Assembly: GCF_022759505.1 (NCBI RefSeq)
Contig: NZ_CP094289.1
Coordinates: 496,001 to 560,000, forward strand
DNA: 64,000 bases
Origin: Georgenia sp. TF02-10
GTDB lineage: Bacteria; Actinomycetota; Actinomycetes; Actinomycetales; Actinomycetaceae
Reading direction: 5' to 3'
The notes under the pieces are model-generated. The model had not been told where the DNA came from. It worked only from the letters and a program-made list of their open reading frames with translations, and did not search any database. The position numbers and the translations under genes are program-made. This document shows, piece after piece, positions 42,376 to 51,289 of this stretch. Positions within the stretch are counted from its first letter, which is position 1. Each line of letters starts with the position of its first letter.

Positions 42376-43818
42376 ATGAGGTCCGTGACGAGGTTGCGGC
42401 GCCTGTGGACCGACCGGGTCCGCGGCTCCGCGCGGGCCCGGGACGTCAGCGACGCCGCCGGCATCGCCCTGGTCGGGCTCGTGCTGCTGGCCGCCGGGCT
42501 GGTCGGCACCTCGCCGGTCGCCGCGGCCCCGACCGGCGCCGACCGGTGGTGGCTCGCGGTGCCGTTGCTGACGATCTGCGCCGTCATGCTCGGCAAACGA
42601 CGGCGCCCGCTGCTCGCGCTCCTGGCCGGCACGGCCGTGTTCGCCGCCGACGCCATGCTCGGCGGCAGCCTCGGGGTGCTGCTGGGCCTGCTCGACCTCA
42701 TCTACTCCGCCGCCCTCTACGCCGGTGCGGCGGCGGTGCGCCGGCTGGAGGTGCTCGCGGGCGCGGTCGTCGTCGGCGGGTCGGCTGCCACGTTCGTCGG
42801 CACCGGCGACCCGCCGCAGACCGTGAACGTCGCCCTGACCCTCTTCGCGGTCCTCGGCACGCCGCTGTGGTGGGCCCGGACGGTCCGGCAGCAGGCCGAG
42901 CTGGCCGCCCTCGCCACCGCCCGCGCCGGTGACCTGCAGCGCCTGGCCGCGCTGCGCGAGACGGAGGTGGTGCGCGCCGAACGCACCCGGATGGCCCGGG
43001 ACCTGCACGACGCCCTGGCCGGGAACCTCTCCGCCATCGCGCTGCACACGGAGGCTGCCCTGGTGGCGCCACCCGCCCCGGCCCCGGGGCTCGCGCCCGC
43101 CCCGGCCCCGGCCGCCGCACCGGCCTCGGCCCCGGGTCCCGCCCTCGCCCTCGCGCGGGCCGGCAGCACCGCCGGTCCTCTCACCACCCCGGCGCCCACC
43201 GGCGCCGCTCCCGCCGGCCCGCCCGCGGAGACCCGGGAACGGCAGGCCCTGCGGGCGATCCGCACCGCCAGCGTCGCGGCGCTGCAGGAGATGCGTTCGA
43301 TGATCCTGCTCCTGCGCACCGGCGGCACCGGCGCCGAGGAGGTCGCCTCCCCGGCGCGGCTGGCCGGGCTCGGCACCCTGCTCGACGGCGCCCGGTCCGG
43401 CGGGCTGCGGGTGCGGGCCGAGACCGCCGCCCTCCCGGAGACCCTGCCCACCGCCGTCGACCAGGCCGCCTACCGGATCATCCAGGAAGCCCTGACCAAC
43501 GCGGCCAAGCACAGCCCGGGCGCCGCGGTGACGGTCCGGGTCGGCGTCGCCGACGACGCCCTGCACCTCTCCGTCGTCAGCGCCGGGCCCGCCGGCCCGG
43601 GCGGGCCGGGGCGCCCGGCGCCGGCGGAACCGCGACGACCTTGGCTGGCCGACGGCGATGCGAACCCGTCGGCCCCGGCTGCCGGCGTCGGGCTGCTCAC
43701 CATGCGGGAGCGGGCCGAAGGGCTCGGCGGGACGTTCGAGGCCGGCTGGGAGCCGAGCGGGGACGCGCCGCTCCGCTGGCGCGTCCGCGCCATCCTGCCC
43801 CTGGACGGCGCCCGGTGA
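42376..43818 (+). CDS. NarL-type sensor histidine kinase with low-complexity insertion
   Basis: 480 residues. Four or five N-terminal helices (about 28-165) are followed by a HisKA_3 dimerisation domain with the phospho-acceptor His211 in RMARDLHDALAGNLSAIALH. A HATPase domain carries the N-box (YRIIQEALTNAAKHS) and G-box (GVGLLTMRERAEGLGG). A Pro/Ala-rich stretch of about 55 residues (230-284) is inserted between the acceptor helix and the second dimerisation helix (RAIRTASVAALQEMRSMILLLR), which is unusual. A second Pro/Gly-rich insertion lies in the ATP lid. The response regulator GTG overlaps its stop. The signal is unknown. Confidence 0.92.
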   Translation: MRSVTRLRRLWTDRVRGSARARDVSDAAGIALVGLVLLAAGLVGTSPVAAAPTGADRWWLAVPLLTICAVMLGKRRRPLLALLAGTAVFAADAMLGGSLGVLLGLLDLIYSAALYAGAAAVRRLEVLAGAVVVGGSAATFVGTGDPPQTVNVALTLFAVLGTPLWWARTVRQQAELAALATARAGDLQRLAALRETEVVRAERTRMARDLHDALAGNLSAIALHTEAALVAPPAPAPGLAPAPAPAAAPASAPGPALALARAGSTAGPLTTPAPTGAAPAGPPAETRERQALRAIRTASVAALQEMRSMILLLRTGGTGAEEVASPARLAGLGTLLDGARSGGLRVRAETAALPETLPTAVDQAAYRIIQEALTNAAKHSPGAAVTVRVGVADDALHLSVVSAGPAGPGGPGRPAPAEPRRPWLADGDANPSAPAAGVGLLTMRERAEGLGGTFEAGWEPSGDAPLRWRVRAILPLDGAR

Positions 43819-44477
43819 CGACCCGGGTCCTCGTCGCCGACGACCACGCCGCCATCCGGTCCGGCCTGCGCCTCATCCTCGAGGCCGCCGGGGACATCGA
43901 GGTGGTGGCCGAGGCCGCCGACGGCGCCGCCGCGGTGACCAACGCGCGGGCCCTGCGGCCGGACGTGGTCCTGATGGACATCCGGATGCCCGGCATGGAC
44001 GGGATCACGGCCACCCGCACCCTCACCGGCGAGCGGCTGGCCGACGTCCTCGTCCTGACCACCTTCGACCTGGACGAGTACGTCTTCGGCGCGCTGCGCG
44101 CCGGCGCCGCCGGGTTCCTGCTCAAGACCGCCGACGCCGCCACCCTCGTCGACGCGGTCCGCCGCGTCGGCGCCGGGGAGGGGGTCCTCGCCCCGGAGGT
44201 GACCCGCCGGCTGCTGGCCACCTTCGCCGCGACGCCCGGCCCCGGCCAGGACGCGGGGGCCGACGACGGCGCCCGCGCCGCGGTGGCGGAGCTCACCGCC
44301 CGGGAGCGGGAGGTGCTGGCCGGTCTCGGGCGGGGGCTCTCCAACGCCGGGCTGGCCGCCGACCTCGGCGTCTCCCCGGCGACGGCGAAGACCCACGTCT
44401 CCCGCGTGCTGGCCAAGCTCGGCTGCACCTCCCGGGTGCAGGCGGCGATCCTGGCCCGGGAGGCCGGGCTGGTGTGA
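43815..44477 (+). CDS. NarL/LuxR-family response regulator
   Basis: 220 residues. Receiver domain (1-120) with the acidic pocket DD at 9-10, phospho-acceptor Asp55 in VVLMDIRMPGMDG, LTTFD and the Lys in LLKTAD. The C-terminal LuxR HTH is TAREREVLAGLGRGLSNAGLAADLGVSPATAKTHVSRVLAKLGC. It is coupled to the kinase by a GTGA overlap. Target genes are not evident; the GAP-family membrane gene divergent from the kinase is one candidate. Confidence 0.95.
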   Translation: MTTRVLVADDHAAIRSGLRLILEAAGDIEVVAEAADGAAAVTNARALRPDVVLMDIRMPGMDGITATRTLTGERLADVLVLTTFDLDEYVFGALRAGAAGFLLKTADAATLVDAVRRVGAGEGVLAPEVTRRLLATFAATPGPGQDAGADDGARAAVAELTAREREVLAGLGRGLSNAGLAADLGVSPATAKTHVSRVLAKLGCTSRVQAAILAREAGLV

Positions 44478-44611
44478 CGGGGACGGCGGGCGGACGGGGG
44501 AGCGACGGTGGGCGCCGTCGCCGAGCCTCGGCCGGTGAGCACGCTCACGGGGAGGTCGTTTGTCGGGGTCGGAAGCCGCGCGGTAGAGTCGACGCTGGCC
44601 CTTGAGGCTGT

Positions 44612-44684
44612 GCGCCCGTAGCTCAATGGATAGAGCATCTGACTACGGATCAGAAGGTTGGGGGTTCGAGTCCCTTCGGGCGCG
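44612..44684 (+). tRNA. tRNA-Arg (anticodon ACG)
   Basis: 73 nt with acceptor GCGCCCG/CGGGCGC and discriminator G. The anticodon loop CTACGGA carries ACG, normally modified to ICG to read CGU/CGC/CGA. T-loop GGTTCGAGTCC; no encoded CCA. A -10-like TAGAGT is at 44584-44589. Confidence 0.96.
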
Positions 44685-44694
44685 CTGAGCAGGA

Positions 44695-44725
44695 GCGGTG
44701 CAACCCTTGAGGTTGCGCCGCTTTT
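44695..44725 (+). terminator. intrinsic terminator after tRNA-Arg
   Basis: Stem GCGGTGCAACC / GGTTGCGCCGC (one G-U pair) with a 5-nt loop, followed by TTTT. This is the clearest T-tailed terminator in the window. Confidence 0.85.
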
Positions 44726-44950
44726 CTCGTCTGTGGCCGTGGGTCAGGCCGAACTCACATACCCATCTACACACCCATCTCCCTCGTCTTGTCGCTCCCG
44801 ACGGCTGCCCCTCGCGCGCGTCCGGGACTCCACGAGCTCGAGTACGACGTCGGGAAGCGCGAAGCTGCCCCCGGTTCGCCGGACCGCACCGGACCGAGTC
44901 GCTACGGTGATCGGCGTCACGAGACCCGGACCCGGAGGCAGGAGAGCGGC

Positions 44951-46510
44951 ATGACCACGCCCGACATCCACGAGAGCACGTCGCAGGCGGAGGGGATGCG
45001 CGCGCCGGCCGTGGACCGCAAGGTCCGCAACCGGCGGCTGGTCGGGCTCTTCGGCGGGCTGGTGCTGGCCGTCGTCGTCTACCTCCTGATGCCCGGCCAG
45101 CTCGCCCCGGACCTCGCCGACGCCCTGGCCGAGAACGAGATCGAGACCAGCGCGCACGCGATCCGGGCGACCGCCGCGATCGCCGTCCTCATGGGCGTGT
45201 GGTGGATGACCGAGGCCATCCCGCTGGCGGCCACGGCGCTCGTGCCGCTCGTCGCGTTCCCGCTCCTGCGGGTCAGCACGTTCGGCGACACCGCCCCGCC
45301 CTACGCCTCGGGCACGATCTTCCTGTTCATGGGCGGGTTCATCCTCGCCCTGGCGCTGCAGCGCTGGAACCTGCACCGGCGCATCGCCCTGGTGACCGTG
45401 CTCGCCGTCGGCACCCGGCCCACCCGTCTGGTCGCTGGGTTCATGATCGCCACCGGCTTCATCTCGATGTGGGTGTCCAACACGGCCACCGCGGTGATGA
45501 TGCTGCCCATCGGCCTGTCGGTGCTGACCCTGGTCGGCCAGCTGCGGCCGGGGCAGTCCACGGCGGGCTCGAACTTCGGCACCTCCCTCATGCTGGGGAT
45601 CGCCTACGCCGCGTCCATCGGGTCCCTCGGCACCCTGATCGGCACGCCGCCGAACGCGCTGCTGCGCGGCTACCTGCAGGACAACCACGACATCACCATC
45701 GGCTTCGGGGAGTGGATGCTCTTCGGGGTGCCGCTGTCCGTCGTCTTCCTCGCGTTCTGCTGGTGGCTGCTGACCCACGTGCTGTACAAGCCGGAGATCA
45801 GCGAGCTGCCCGGCGGGCGGGCCGCCATCGAGGGCGAGCTGAAGAACCTCGGGCCGATGAGCGGCCCGGAGAAGACGGTCGGGCTGGTGTTCATCGCCGC
45901 CGCGCTCTCCTGGATCTTCCTGCCCACGCTGTTCCCGGACTCCGGCATCACCGACGAGCTCATCGCCATGGTCGTCGCGCTGGCGTGCTTCCTGCTGCCG
46001 GCCCGGCCGAAGGAGGGAGTGGCGCTCCTGGACTGGCAGAGCGCCAAGGAGCTGCCCTGGGACGTCCTGCTGCTCTTCGGCGGCGGCCTGGCCCTGTCCG
46101 CGCAGTTCACCAGCGCCGGCCTCAGCACCTGGATCGGCCAGCAGGCCGCCGCCCTGGACGTCCTCCCGGCGATCCTCATCGTCGTGGCGGTGACCGCGCT
46201 CGTCATCTTCCTCACCGAGCTGACCTCCAACACGGCGACGGCGGCCGCCTTCCTGCCGATCATCGGCGGGGTCGCGGTGGGCATGGGGCTGGACGTCATG
46301 CTGCTCGTCGTGCCGGTGGCGCTGGCTGCCACGTGCGCGTTCATGCTGCCCGTGGCCACCCCGCCGAACGCCATCGCCTTCGGCTCCGGCTACATCAAGA
46401 TGAGCCAGATGATCCGGGCGGGCCTGTGGCTCAACATCGTCGGCATCGTGCTCATCACCATCACCGTCCTCACGCTCGGGCAGTGGGTGCTCGGCATCGC
46501 GCTGGGCTGA
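44951..46510 (+). CDS. DASS-family (SLC13) carboxylate:sodium symporter
   Basis: 519 residues with about 12-14 helices. The two SNT-type sodium/substrate motifs are seen as WVSNTATAVMMLPIG and ELTSNTATAAAFLPI, together with GTLIGTPPNALL and the C-terminal ATPPNAIAFGSGYIK. Substrates are usually C4-dicarboxylates, citrate or sulfate imported with sodium. The ATG at 44951 follows GGAGAG by 4 nt. It stands alone. Together with TctABC it gives the window two carboxylate importers. Confidence 0.92.
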   Translation: MTTPDIHESTSQAEGMRAPAVDRKVRNRRLVGLFGGLVLAVVVYLLMPGQLAPDLADALAENEIETSAHAIRATAAIAVLMGVWWMTEAIPLAATALVPLVAFPLLRVSTFGDTAPPYASGTIFLFMGGFILALALQRWNLHRRIALVTVLAVGTRPTRLVAGFMIATGFISMWVSNTATAVMMLPIGLSVLTLVGQLRPGQSTAGSNFGTSLMLGIAYAASIGSLGTLIGTPPNALLRGYLQDNHDITIGFGEWMLFGVPLSVVFLAFCWWLLTHVLYKPEISELPGGRAAIEGELKNLGPMSGPEKTVGLVFIAAALSWIFLPTLFPDSGITDELIAMVVALACFLLPARPKEGVALLDWQSAKELPWDVLLLFGGGLALSAQFTSAGLSTWIGQQAAALDVLPAILIVVAVTALVIFLTELTSNTATAAAFLPIIGGVAVGMGLDVMLLVVPVALAATCAFMLPVATPPNAIAFGSGYIKMSQMIRAGLWLNIVGIVLITITVLTLGQWVLGIALG

Positions 46511-46708
46511 TCTCCCGGCCGCCGGGGCGATGCTCCGGCCCACGCCCGCGCCCGTGCCGACGACGACGGCCGGCGCTCCCGTGCTGCGTGTGACGATGGC
46601 CCGATGGGTGTCCGGCCGGTGCGCATCCGCCGCTCCACCCCTGACGACGGCGGCGGGTGCCGGCTTTGCGGCGGCCAGCGGCGGCGACGGCGAGCGTGCA
46701 ACGAGCTC

Positions 46709-47626
46709 GTGCCGCACGGACGGGCCCTGGCCGCCGCGGCCGCGCTCTTCCTGGTGGCGGCCGGCTGCGCGGGCGCACCCGGTGCCCGGGCGCCCGGCAC
46801 GGACGAGCCTGACCCGGGCGCATCCCAGCCAGCGGTCACCGGAGGGTCCGACACGGCGGGACTGGCAGGGTACGAGCTGCCGCCGACGAGCGGCACGTTC
46901 GACTACCAGCTCGGCGGCGCCTACGACGAGCTCGCCAGCAGCAACCGGCCGGTCGCCGTCGACGTCGTGGTCCGGGACTCGACGGCCGCCCCACTAGCCG
47001 GGGCCTACAGCGTCTGCTACGTCAACGGCTTCCAGACGCAGCCGGGCGAGGCGGAGCGGTGGCTGGGCGAGCACGAGGACCTGCTCCTGCACGACGCGTC
47101 GGGCACTCCCGTCAGCGACCCGGCGTGGCCCGACGAGTACGTGCTCGACCCATCTACCGAGGACCAGCGCGCCGGCATCCTCCGGATCCTCGGCCCGGTC
47201 GTCACGGGATGCGCCGACGCCGGGTTCGACGCGGTGGAGATCGACAACCTCGACACCTGGACCCGCTTCGACCAGATCGACGAGGAAGGGGCGCTGGCGC
47301 TCGCCCGCGCGTACGTGGACCTCGCCCACGGCGCGGGGCTCGCCGTCGCGCAGAAGAACGCCGCCGAGGTCGCGCGGCTCGCCGCGGACGACCTCGGGTT
47401 CGACTTCGCCGTCACCGAGGAGTGCGCGGTGTGGTCCGAGTGCGCCGCGTACACCGCCGTCTACGGGAACCACGTGCTCCAGGTCGAGTACCCGGACGCG
47501 CTCGCCGGGGCGGGGATGACCTTCCAGGGCGTGTGCGCGCTCGACGACCGGGCGCCGCTGACGATCCTCCGCGACCGCCGGCTCGTCGCTGCGGGGGAGC
47601 GCGGGTACGTCTACGAGGCCTGCTGA
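46709..47626 (+). CDS. GH114 endo-alpha-1,4-polygalactosaminidase-like lipoprotein
   Basis: 305 residues. From the GTG at 46709 the protein begins MPHGRALAAAAALFLVAAGC, a lipoprotein signal with Cys20. A disordered linker precedes a TIM-barrel GH114 domain (about 65-305), with YQLGGAYDELASSNRPVAVDVVVRDS, VCYVNGFQTQPGEAERW, GFDAVEIDNLDTW (putative acidic active site) and VAQKNAAEVARLAADDLGFDFAVTEECAVWSEC. Relatives hydrolyse polygalactosamine. An in-frame ATG at 46604 would add 35 Arg/Cys-rich residues and bury the signal, so it is rejected. Confidence 0.82.
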   Translation: MPHGRALAAAAALFLVAAGCAGAPGARAPGTDEPDPGASQPAVTGGSDTAGLAGYELPPTSGTFDYQLGGAYDELASSNRPVAVDVVVRDSTAAPLAGAYSVCYVNGFQTQPGEAERWLGEHEDLLLHDASGTPVSDPAWPDEYVLDPSTEDQRAGILRILGPVVTGCADAGFDAVEIDNLDTWTRFDQIDEEGALALARAYVDLAHGAGLAVAQKNAAEVARLAADDLGFDFAVTEECAVWSECAAYTAVYGNHVLQVEYPDALAGAGMTFQGVCALDDRAPLTILRDRRLVAAGERGYVYEAC

Positions 47627-47644
47627 TTCGACGTGCTCACGCGA

Positions 47645-48109
47645 CTATTCAGGTAGCCGTTGAAGTGCGAGCGGTGGGCAGCGGAGCTGGCCCGTGGTGA
47701 AGCGGCCGGTGGGGTTGTCGAGCTGGACGATGACGTTGTGGCTCGCCCAGCCGGTCACGGTGCCGGTGGCGCCGTGGAGGTAGAGGGGGCGGACGTCGTG
47801 GTTGAGCATCACGCGGTCGCCGATCTGCAGGCGTGCGGCGGCCTGGTTGGAGGCCGTGCGTTGGCAGTCACGGTGACGCTGAGAGATGGCAGCCTGGAGG
47901 GTACCGAGGTGGTCGTCAAGGGCGCCGGTGGCGATCAGGCCGACGAGCAGCTGGATCTGCCCGCCTTCATTGCCCACCGGGTCGCCGGGACCGGGATCGC
48001 CAGCGGTCGGGACGGTCAGCTCGGCCGGGCTCTGCACCGGGCGCGGCGGGGCGTCGCTGGTTGTGCGGGGCCGGCTGGGACGGCGGCGCTTGTTCTTGGA
48101 CTTGCTCAC
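47645..48109 (-). CDS. conserved small protein with C-terminal SH3/KOW-like domain
   Basis: 154 residues. The first 15 are very basic (MSKSKNKRRRPSRPR), followed by a Pro-rich linker and a helical segment (QLLVGLIATGALDDHLGTLQAAISQRHRD). The end (IGDRVMLNHDVRPLYLHGATGTVTGWASHNVIVQLDNPTGRF) has the look of a small beta-barrel such as KOW or hypervirulence-type SH3. Nucleic-acid or ribosome association is a guess. The start is GTG at 48109; its end lies 18 bp from the convergent GH114 gene. Confidence 0.65.
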   Translation of the reverse strand: MSKSKNKRRRPSRPRTTSDAPPRPVQSPAELTVPTAGDPGPGDPVGNEGGQIQLLVGLIATGALDDHLGTLQAAISQRHRDCQRTASNQAAARLQIGDRVMLNHDVRPLYLHGATGTVTGWASHNVIVQLDNPTGRFTTGQLRCPPLALQRLPE

Positions 48110-48364
48110 CGACCCAGGGTGCCCGAGCGCGCCGGGCCTGGGCCAGGGGGTGTGGGTAAGGGCGCCGGACCGGCCGCAGCGCCCAGGGGCTGCCGGCGAA
48201 GAGTCGCGCAGCACGGTCCACTGGTTCTGGTGGTGCTTGCGGGTGGTGGAGAGGCAGGACCACAGCCGCAGGAAGCTCTGCGCATCGCCGGTCGAGCGCC
48301 ATCCACCGGCCGACGGCGCCTCGCCCGCCGGCCGCGGCCGCGCCCTGCGTGCCACCATGGCGTG

Positions 48365-48709
48365 ATGGGTGTTCGGCTGGCACGCGTCTATGACCCTGCC
48401 CCCGACGACGGCGGGTACCGGGTCCTCGTCGACCGGGTCTGGCCGCGGGGGGTACGGAAGGCGGACGCCCGGATCGACCGCTGGCTCAAGGAGGTCGGGC
48501 CGTCCACCGAGCTGCGGCGGTGGTTCGGGCACGACCCGGCACGCTTCGCCGAGTTCGCCGAGCGTTACCGGGCCGAGCTGGCCGGGAACCCGGCCTGGGA
48601 CGAGCTCGAGCAGCTCGCCCGCGAGCACCCGGACCTGACGCTGGTCTACGGCGCGAAGGACGCCGAGCACAACCAGGCGGTCGTGCTCGCCGGGATGCTA
48701 AAAGGCTAG
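48365..48709 (+). CDS. DUF488-family protein
   Basis: 114-residue compact member of DUF488 with LARVYDPAPDDGGYRVLVDRVWPRGVRK near the start, then WLKEVGPSTELRRWFGHDPARFAEFAERYRAEL and LTLVYGAKDAEHNQAVVL. The family is widespread and its biochemical role is uncharacterised. ATG at 48365. It ends 4 bp into the convergent HTH gene. Confidence 0.88.
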   Translation: MGVRLARVYDPAPDDGGYRVLVDRVWPRGVRKADARIDRWLKEVGPSTELRRWFGHDPARFAEFAERYRAELAGNPAWDELEQLAREHPDLTLVYGAKDAEHNQAVVLAGMLKG

Positions 48710-48978
48710 GCACTGGCACCGTAGCCCTGGCGAGCCGCCTCGCCGCTGGTGCCGATCGCCGCACCGACCTCGCGCCAGGACAGCCGCTGCTCGCGTGCCG
48801 CGCGCACCGCGTCAGCGAGGTCGCGCTCCGCCGCGTCCCGCCGCCAGGCGGCGAGCCTGACAGCCATCGCGGGCGGCAGCGCGGCATCCCGGTCACCGGG
48901 CTTCGGGTCGTAGCTCTCGAAGACGTCAGCCAACTCGTCAGCGCGAGCCTTGATGTCGTCCATGGAGCGTCGAGCCAT
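48706..48978 (-). CDS. small HTH protein, antitoxin-like
   Basis: 90 residues. The N-terminal helix is IKARADELADVFESYDP; the C-terminal HTH is AAREQRLSWREVGAAIGTSGEAARQGYG. This actinobacterial family usually lies just downstream of a small toxin-like gene of the type whose stub is visible at 48985-49083, 6 nt away. Antitoxin or regulator function is inferred from that arrangement. ATG at 48978 with GAGGTG upstream. Confidence 0.75.
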   Translation of the reverse strand: MARRSMDDIKARADELADVFESYDPKPGDRDAALPPAMAVRLAAWRRDAAERDLADAVRAAREQRLSWREVGAAIGTSGEAARQGYGASA

Positions 48979-48984
48979 AGGGAT

Positions 48985-49083
48985 TCACCTCAGATGCTTG
49001 GAGCCGGCCTGGCGAATCGTGTGAGCGATGGCGATGAAGCCGTGCCGCTGGGCACTGTCCAAGATGATCGGCTCCGACCCCAC
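48985..49083 (-). pseudogene. toxin-like gene stub upstream of the HTH gene
   Basis: 32 codons from GTG 49083, VGSEPIILDSAQRHGFIAIA then HTIRQAGSKHLR, ending 6 nt before the HTH gene. The SEPIILDSAQRHG opening resembles the N-terminus (DIxxSDSAxKHGI) of the small toxin-like proteins paired with this HTH family, but about 60 residues of the expected body are absent. A truncated toxin is likely; a genuine short peptide is possible. Confidence 0.4.
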
Positions 49084-49196
49084 GGCACAAGTGGGGTTGC
49101 CACAAGTAACCTTGTCAACCCTGCCGATACAGAGTGGCCTGACTGATCCCCGACCCAGCCGGTCTGTCGACCCAGCCCGTGCCGGGGACCCGCATC

Positions 49197-50405
49197 TCAG
49201 GCCGGGTAGACCGCCACCTCCGCCGCCTTCACCGCGAGAAGGACCCGCATGCCAGGCGCCAGGCCGAGCCCGGCCACCGACGTGGGCGTGATGTCGGCGG
49301 CGAGCCGGTGCCCGCCGTCGGTCACGGTCCGCACCCGGACGAGCTCGCCCTGCTGCTCCAGCCCGAGCACCGTCACCGGCACCGTGTTGCGGGGACTGCC
49401 ACCGGGCGGGTCACGGTGGACGGAGACGGCACGCGGCGCGACCGAGGCCGCCACCGCCGCCCCCGCCCGGCAGGCGGGGTCGACCAGGCCGTGCAGGACC
49501 AGCTCGGGTCCCGCCGTCGGCGTCCCCGCGCGGACGGGTGCCGCGGGCGGCACGATCACCGCGCCGTCGGGCCGGAGCCGGCCGGGCAGGAGGTTCACCC
49601 CGGCCAGGGACGCGGCGAACCCGGACCGCGGGCGGGTGAGCACCTCCAGCGTCGACCCCTCCTCGACCACCGCGCCGTGCTCCAGGACGACGACGGCGTC
49701 GGCCACGGCCAGGACGTCGAGCAGGTCGTGGGTCACCAGGACCGCGGTGCGGCGGGCCGCCCGCAGCACCTCCCGGAGGAGCTGGCGCATGGCGGCGGCG
49801 GCCTCGACGTCCAGCGCCGAGAGGGGCTCGTCCAGCAGGACCACCGCCGGGTCCGGGGCCAGGGCGCGGGCCAGCGCGACCCGCTGGGCCTGCCCGCCGG
49901 AGAGCTGGCCCGGCCGCCGCCCGGCCAGCTCGGCCGCGCCGACCTGCGCCAGCCGCTCCCGGGCCAGCGCGGCGGCGGCCCGGCGCCCCGCACCGGTGGC
50001 GCGCGGCCCGAACGCGACGTTCTCCAGCGCGGTCAGGTGGGGGAACAGCAGCGGCTCCTGGGCCAGCAGCGAGACCCGCCGGCCGTGCGGCGGCAACCAG
50101 GTCCGGGCGTCGGCCACCACCCGGCCGGCGATCGTCACCGCCCCGGCCGTCGGGCGGAGGAGCCCGGCCGCCAGCGCCAGCAGCGTGGACTTGCCGGCCC
50201 CGTTCGCGCCGAGCACGCCGAGGACCTGCCCGGCGGGGAGGTCGACGTCCAGCCGGACGTCACGGTCGGCGACGGCCGCGTGCACCGCCAGGCCGGTGCC
50301 CCGGCCGTCAGGGGGCGGACCATCAGGGGACGGACCATCAGGGGACGGGGCCGCGGGGCCCGACGGCCCGGTGCGCACGCCCGTCCGGCCCGGCGGCTCG
50401 GTCAT
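49197..50405 (-). CDS. modC: molybdate ABC transporter ATPase ModC
   Basis: 402 residues. A disordered N-terminus (1-40) with SPDG/PPDG repeats encoded by short tandem DNA repeats precedes the ATPase: Walker A GANGAGKS at 66-73, signature LSGGQAQR, Walker [14 protein letters not shown]-loop VLVTHD. The C-terminal about 140 residues contain a TOBE/MOP-like regulatory domain ([37 protein letters not shown]) typical of ModC. It is the last gene of mop-modA-modB-modC; the start overlaps the modB stop (ATGA). Confidence 0.92.
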   Translation of the reverse strand: MTEPPGRTGVRTGPSGPAAPSPDGPSPDGPPPDGRGTGLAVHAAVADRDVRLDVDLPAGQVLGVLGANGAGKSTLLALAAGLLRPTAGAVTIAGRVVADARTWLPPHGRRVSLLAQEPLLFPHLTALENVAFGPRATGAGRRAAAALARERLAQVGAAELAGRRPGQLSGGQAQRVALARALAPDPAVVLLDEPLSALDVEAAAAMRQLLREVLRAARRTAVLVTHDLLDVLAVADAVVVLEHGAVVEEGSTLEVLTRPRSGFAASLAGVNLLPGRLRPDGAVIVPPAAPVRAGTPTAGPELVLHGLVDPACRAGAAVAASVAPRAVSVHRDPPGGSPRNTVPVTVLGLEQQGELVRVRTVTDGGHRLAADITPTSVAGLGLAPGMRVLLAVKAAEVAVYPA

Positions 50406-51289
50406 CGGACCGCCGCCGCCCGACCGCGCTGCGTCATCAGCACCATGACGGCGGCGACGGCGATGAGGAGGACGGACAGGGCGAGCGCGGCATCGGGGTC
50501 GGTCTCGCGCTGGAGGTAGATCTCCAGCGGCAGGGTCCGGGTGACGCCCTGCAGCGAGCCGGCGAACGTCAGCGTGGCGCCGAACTCCCCGAGCGCCCGG
50601 GCGAAGGCCAGCGCGGTGCCCGACGCCAGCGCCGGCGCGAGCAGCGGGAGGGTGACGCGCCGCAGCACGGTGGTGGGCCGGGCCCCGAGGGTGGCCGCGA
50701 CCTCCTCGTGCCGCCGGCCGGCCGTGCGGACCGCCCCCTCGAGGGAGATGACGAGGAACGGCAGGGAGACGAAGGTCTGGGCCAGGACCACGGCCGCCGT
50801 CGTGAACGCGATGTCGATCCCGAGGGCCTCCAGGTGCCCGCCGAGCAGGCCGCGCCGGCCCAGCGTGGTCAGCAGCGCGAGGCCGGAGACGACCGGGGGC
50901 AGCACCAGCGGCAGCAGGACGAGCGTGCGGAGCACCCGCCGGCCCGGCAGCCGGGTGCGGGCCAGGACCAGGGCCAGGGGCACCCCGAGGACGACGACGA
51001 GGACGGTCGCCGCGGCGGAGGTCCGCAGGCTCAGGGCCAGCGCGGCGAGGGACGCCTCGGAGGTGAGGAGCGCGGGCAGCCGCGTCCACGGGACGCGGGC
51101 CAGCATCCCGAGCACCGGCACGGCCAGGAGCAGCAGACCCATCGTGGCGGGCAGGAAGACCCAGCGGGGCAGGCCGGCGCCGGGACCCGTCGCCCGTTGC
51201 CCGGTCGCCCGGTGCCCGGGCGCCCGGGGACCGGCTGCCCGCGCGGCCGCCGGCGGCGGCCCGGTGCCCTCCGGACCCGGCCCGGTCAT
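50402..51289 (-). CDS. modB: molybdate ABC transporter permease ModB
   Basis: 295 residues. A Pro/Ala/Arg-rich N-terminal extension of about 40 residues precedes the ModB core of about six helices. It has the CysTW-type motif [31 protein letters not shown], in which the EAA-like loop docks ModC, and [28 protein letters not shown]. It starts 4 bp before the modA stop. Confidence 0.92.
   Translation of the reverse strand: MTGPGPEGTGPPPAAARAAGPRAPGHRATGQRATGPGAGLPRWVFLPATMGLLLLAVPVLGMLARVPWTRLPALLTSEASLAALALSLRTSAAATVLVVVLGVPLALVLARTRLPGRRVLRTLVLLPLVLPPVVSGLALLTTLGRRGLLGGHLEALGIDIAFTTAAVVLAQTFVSLPFLVISLEGAVRTAGRRHEEVAATLGARPTTVLRRVTLPLLAPALASGTALAFARALGEFGATLTFAGSLQGVTRTLPLEIYLQRETDPDAALALSVLLIAVAAVMVLMTQRGRAAAVR

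Noticed and set aside
46604-46708. Extended N-terminus of the GH114 protein from the ATG at 46604
   Set aside because: It would place 35 Arg/Cys-rich residues before a normal lipoprotein signal peptide; the GTG at 46709 gives a standard signal.
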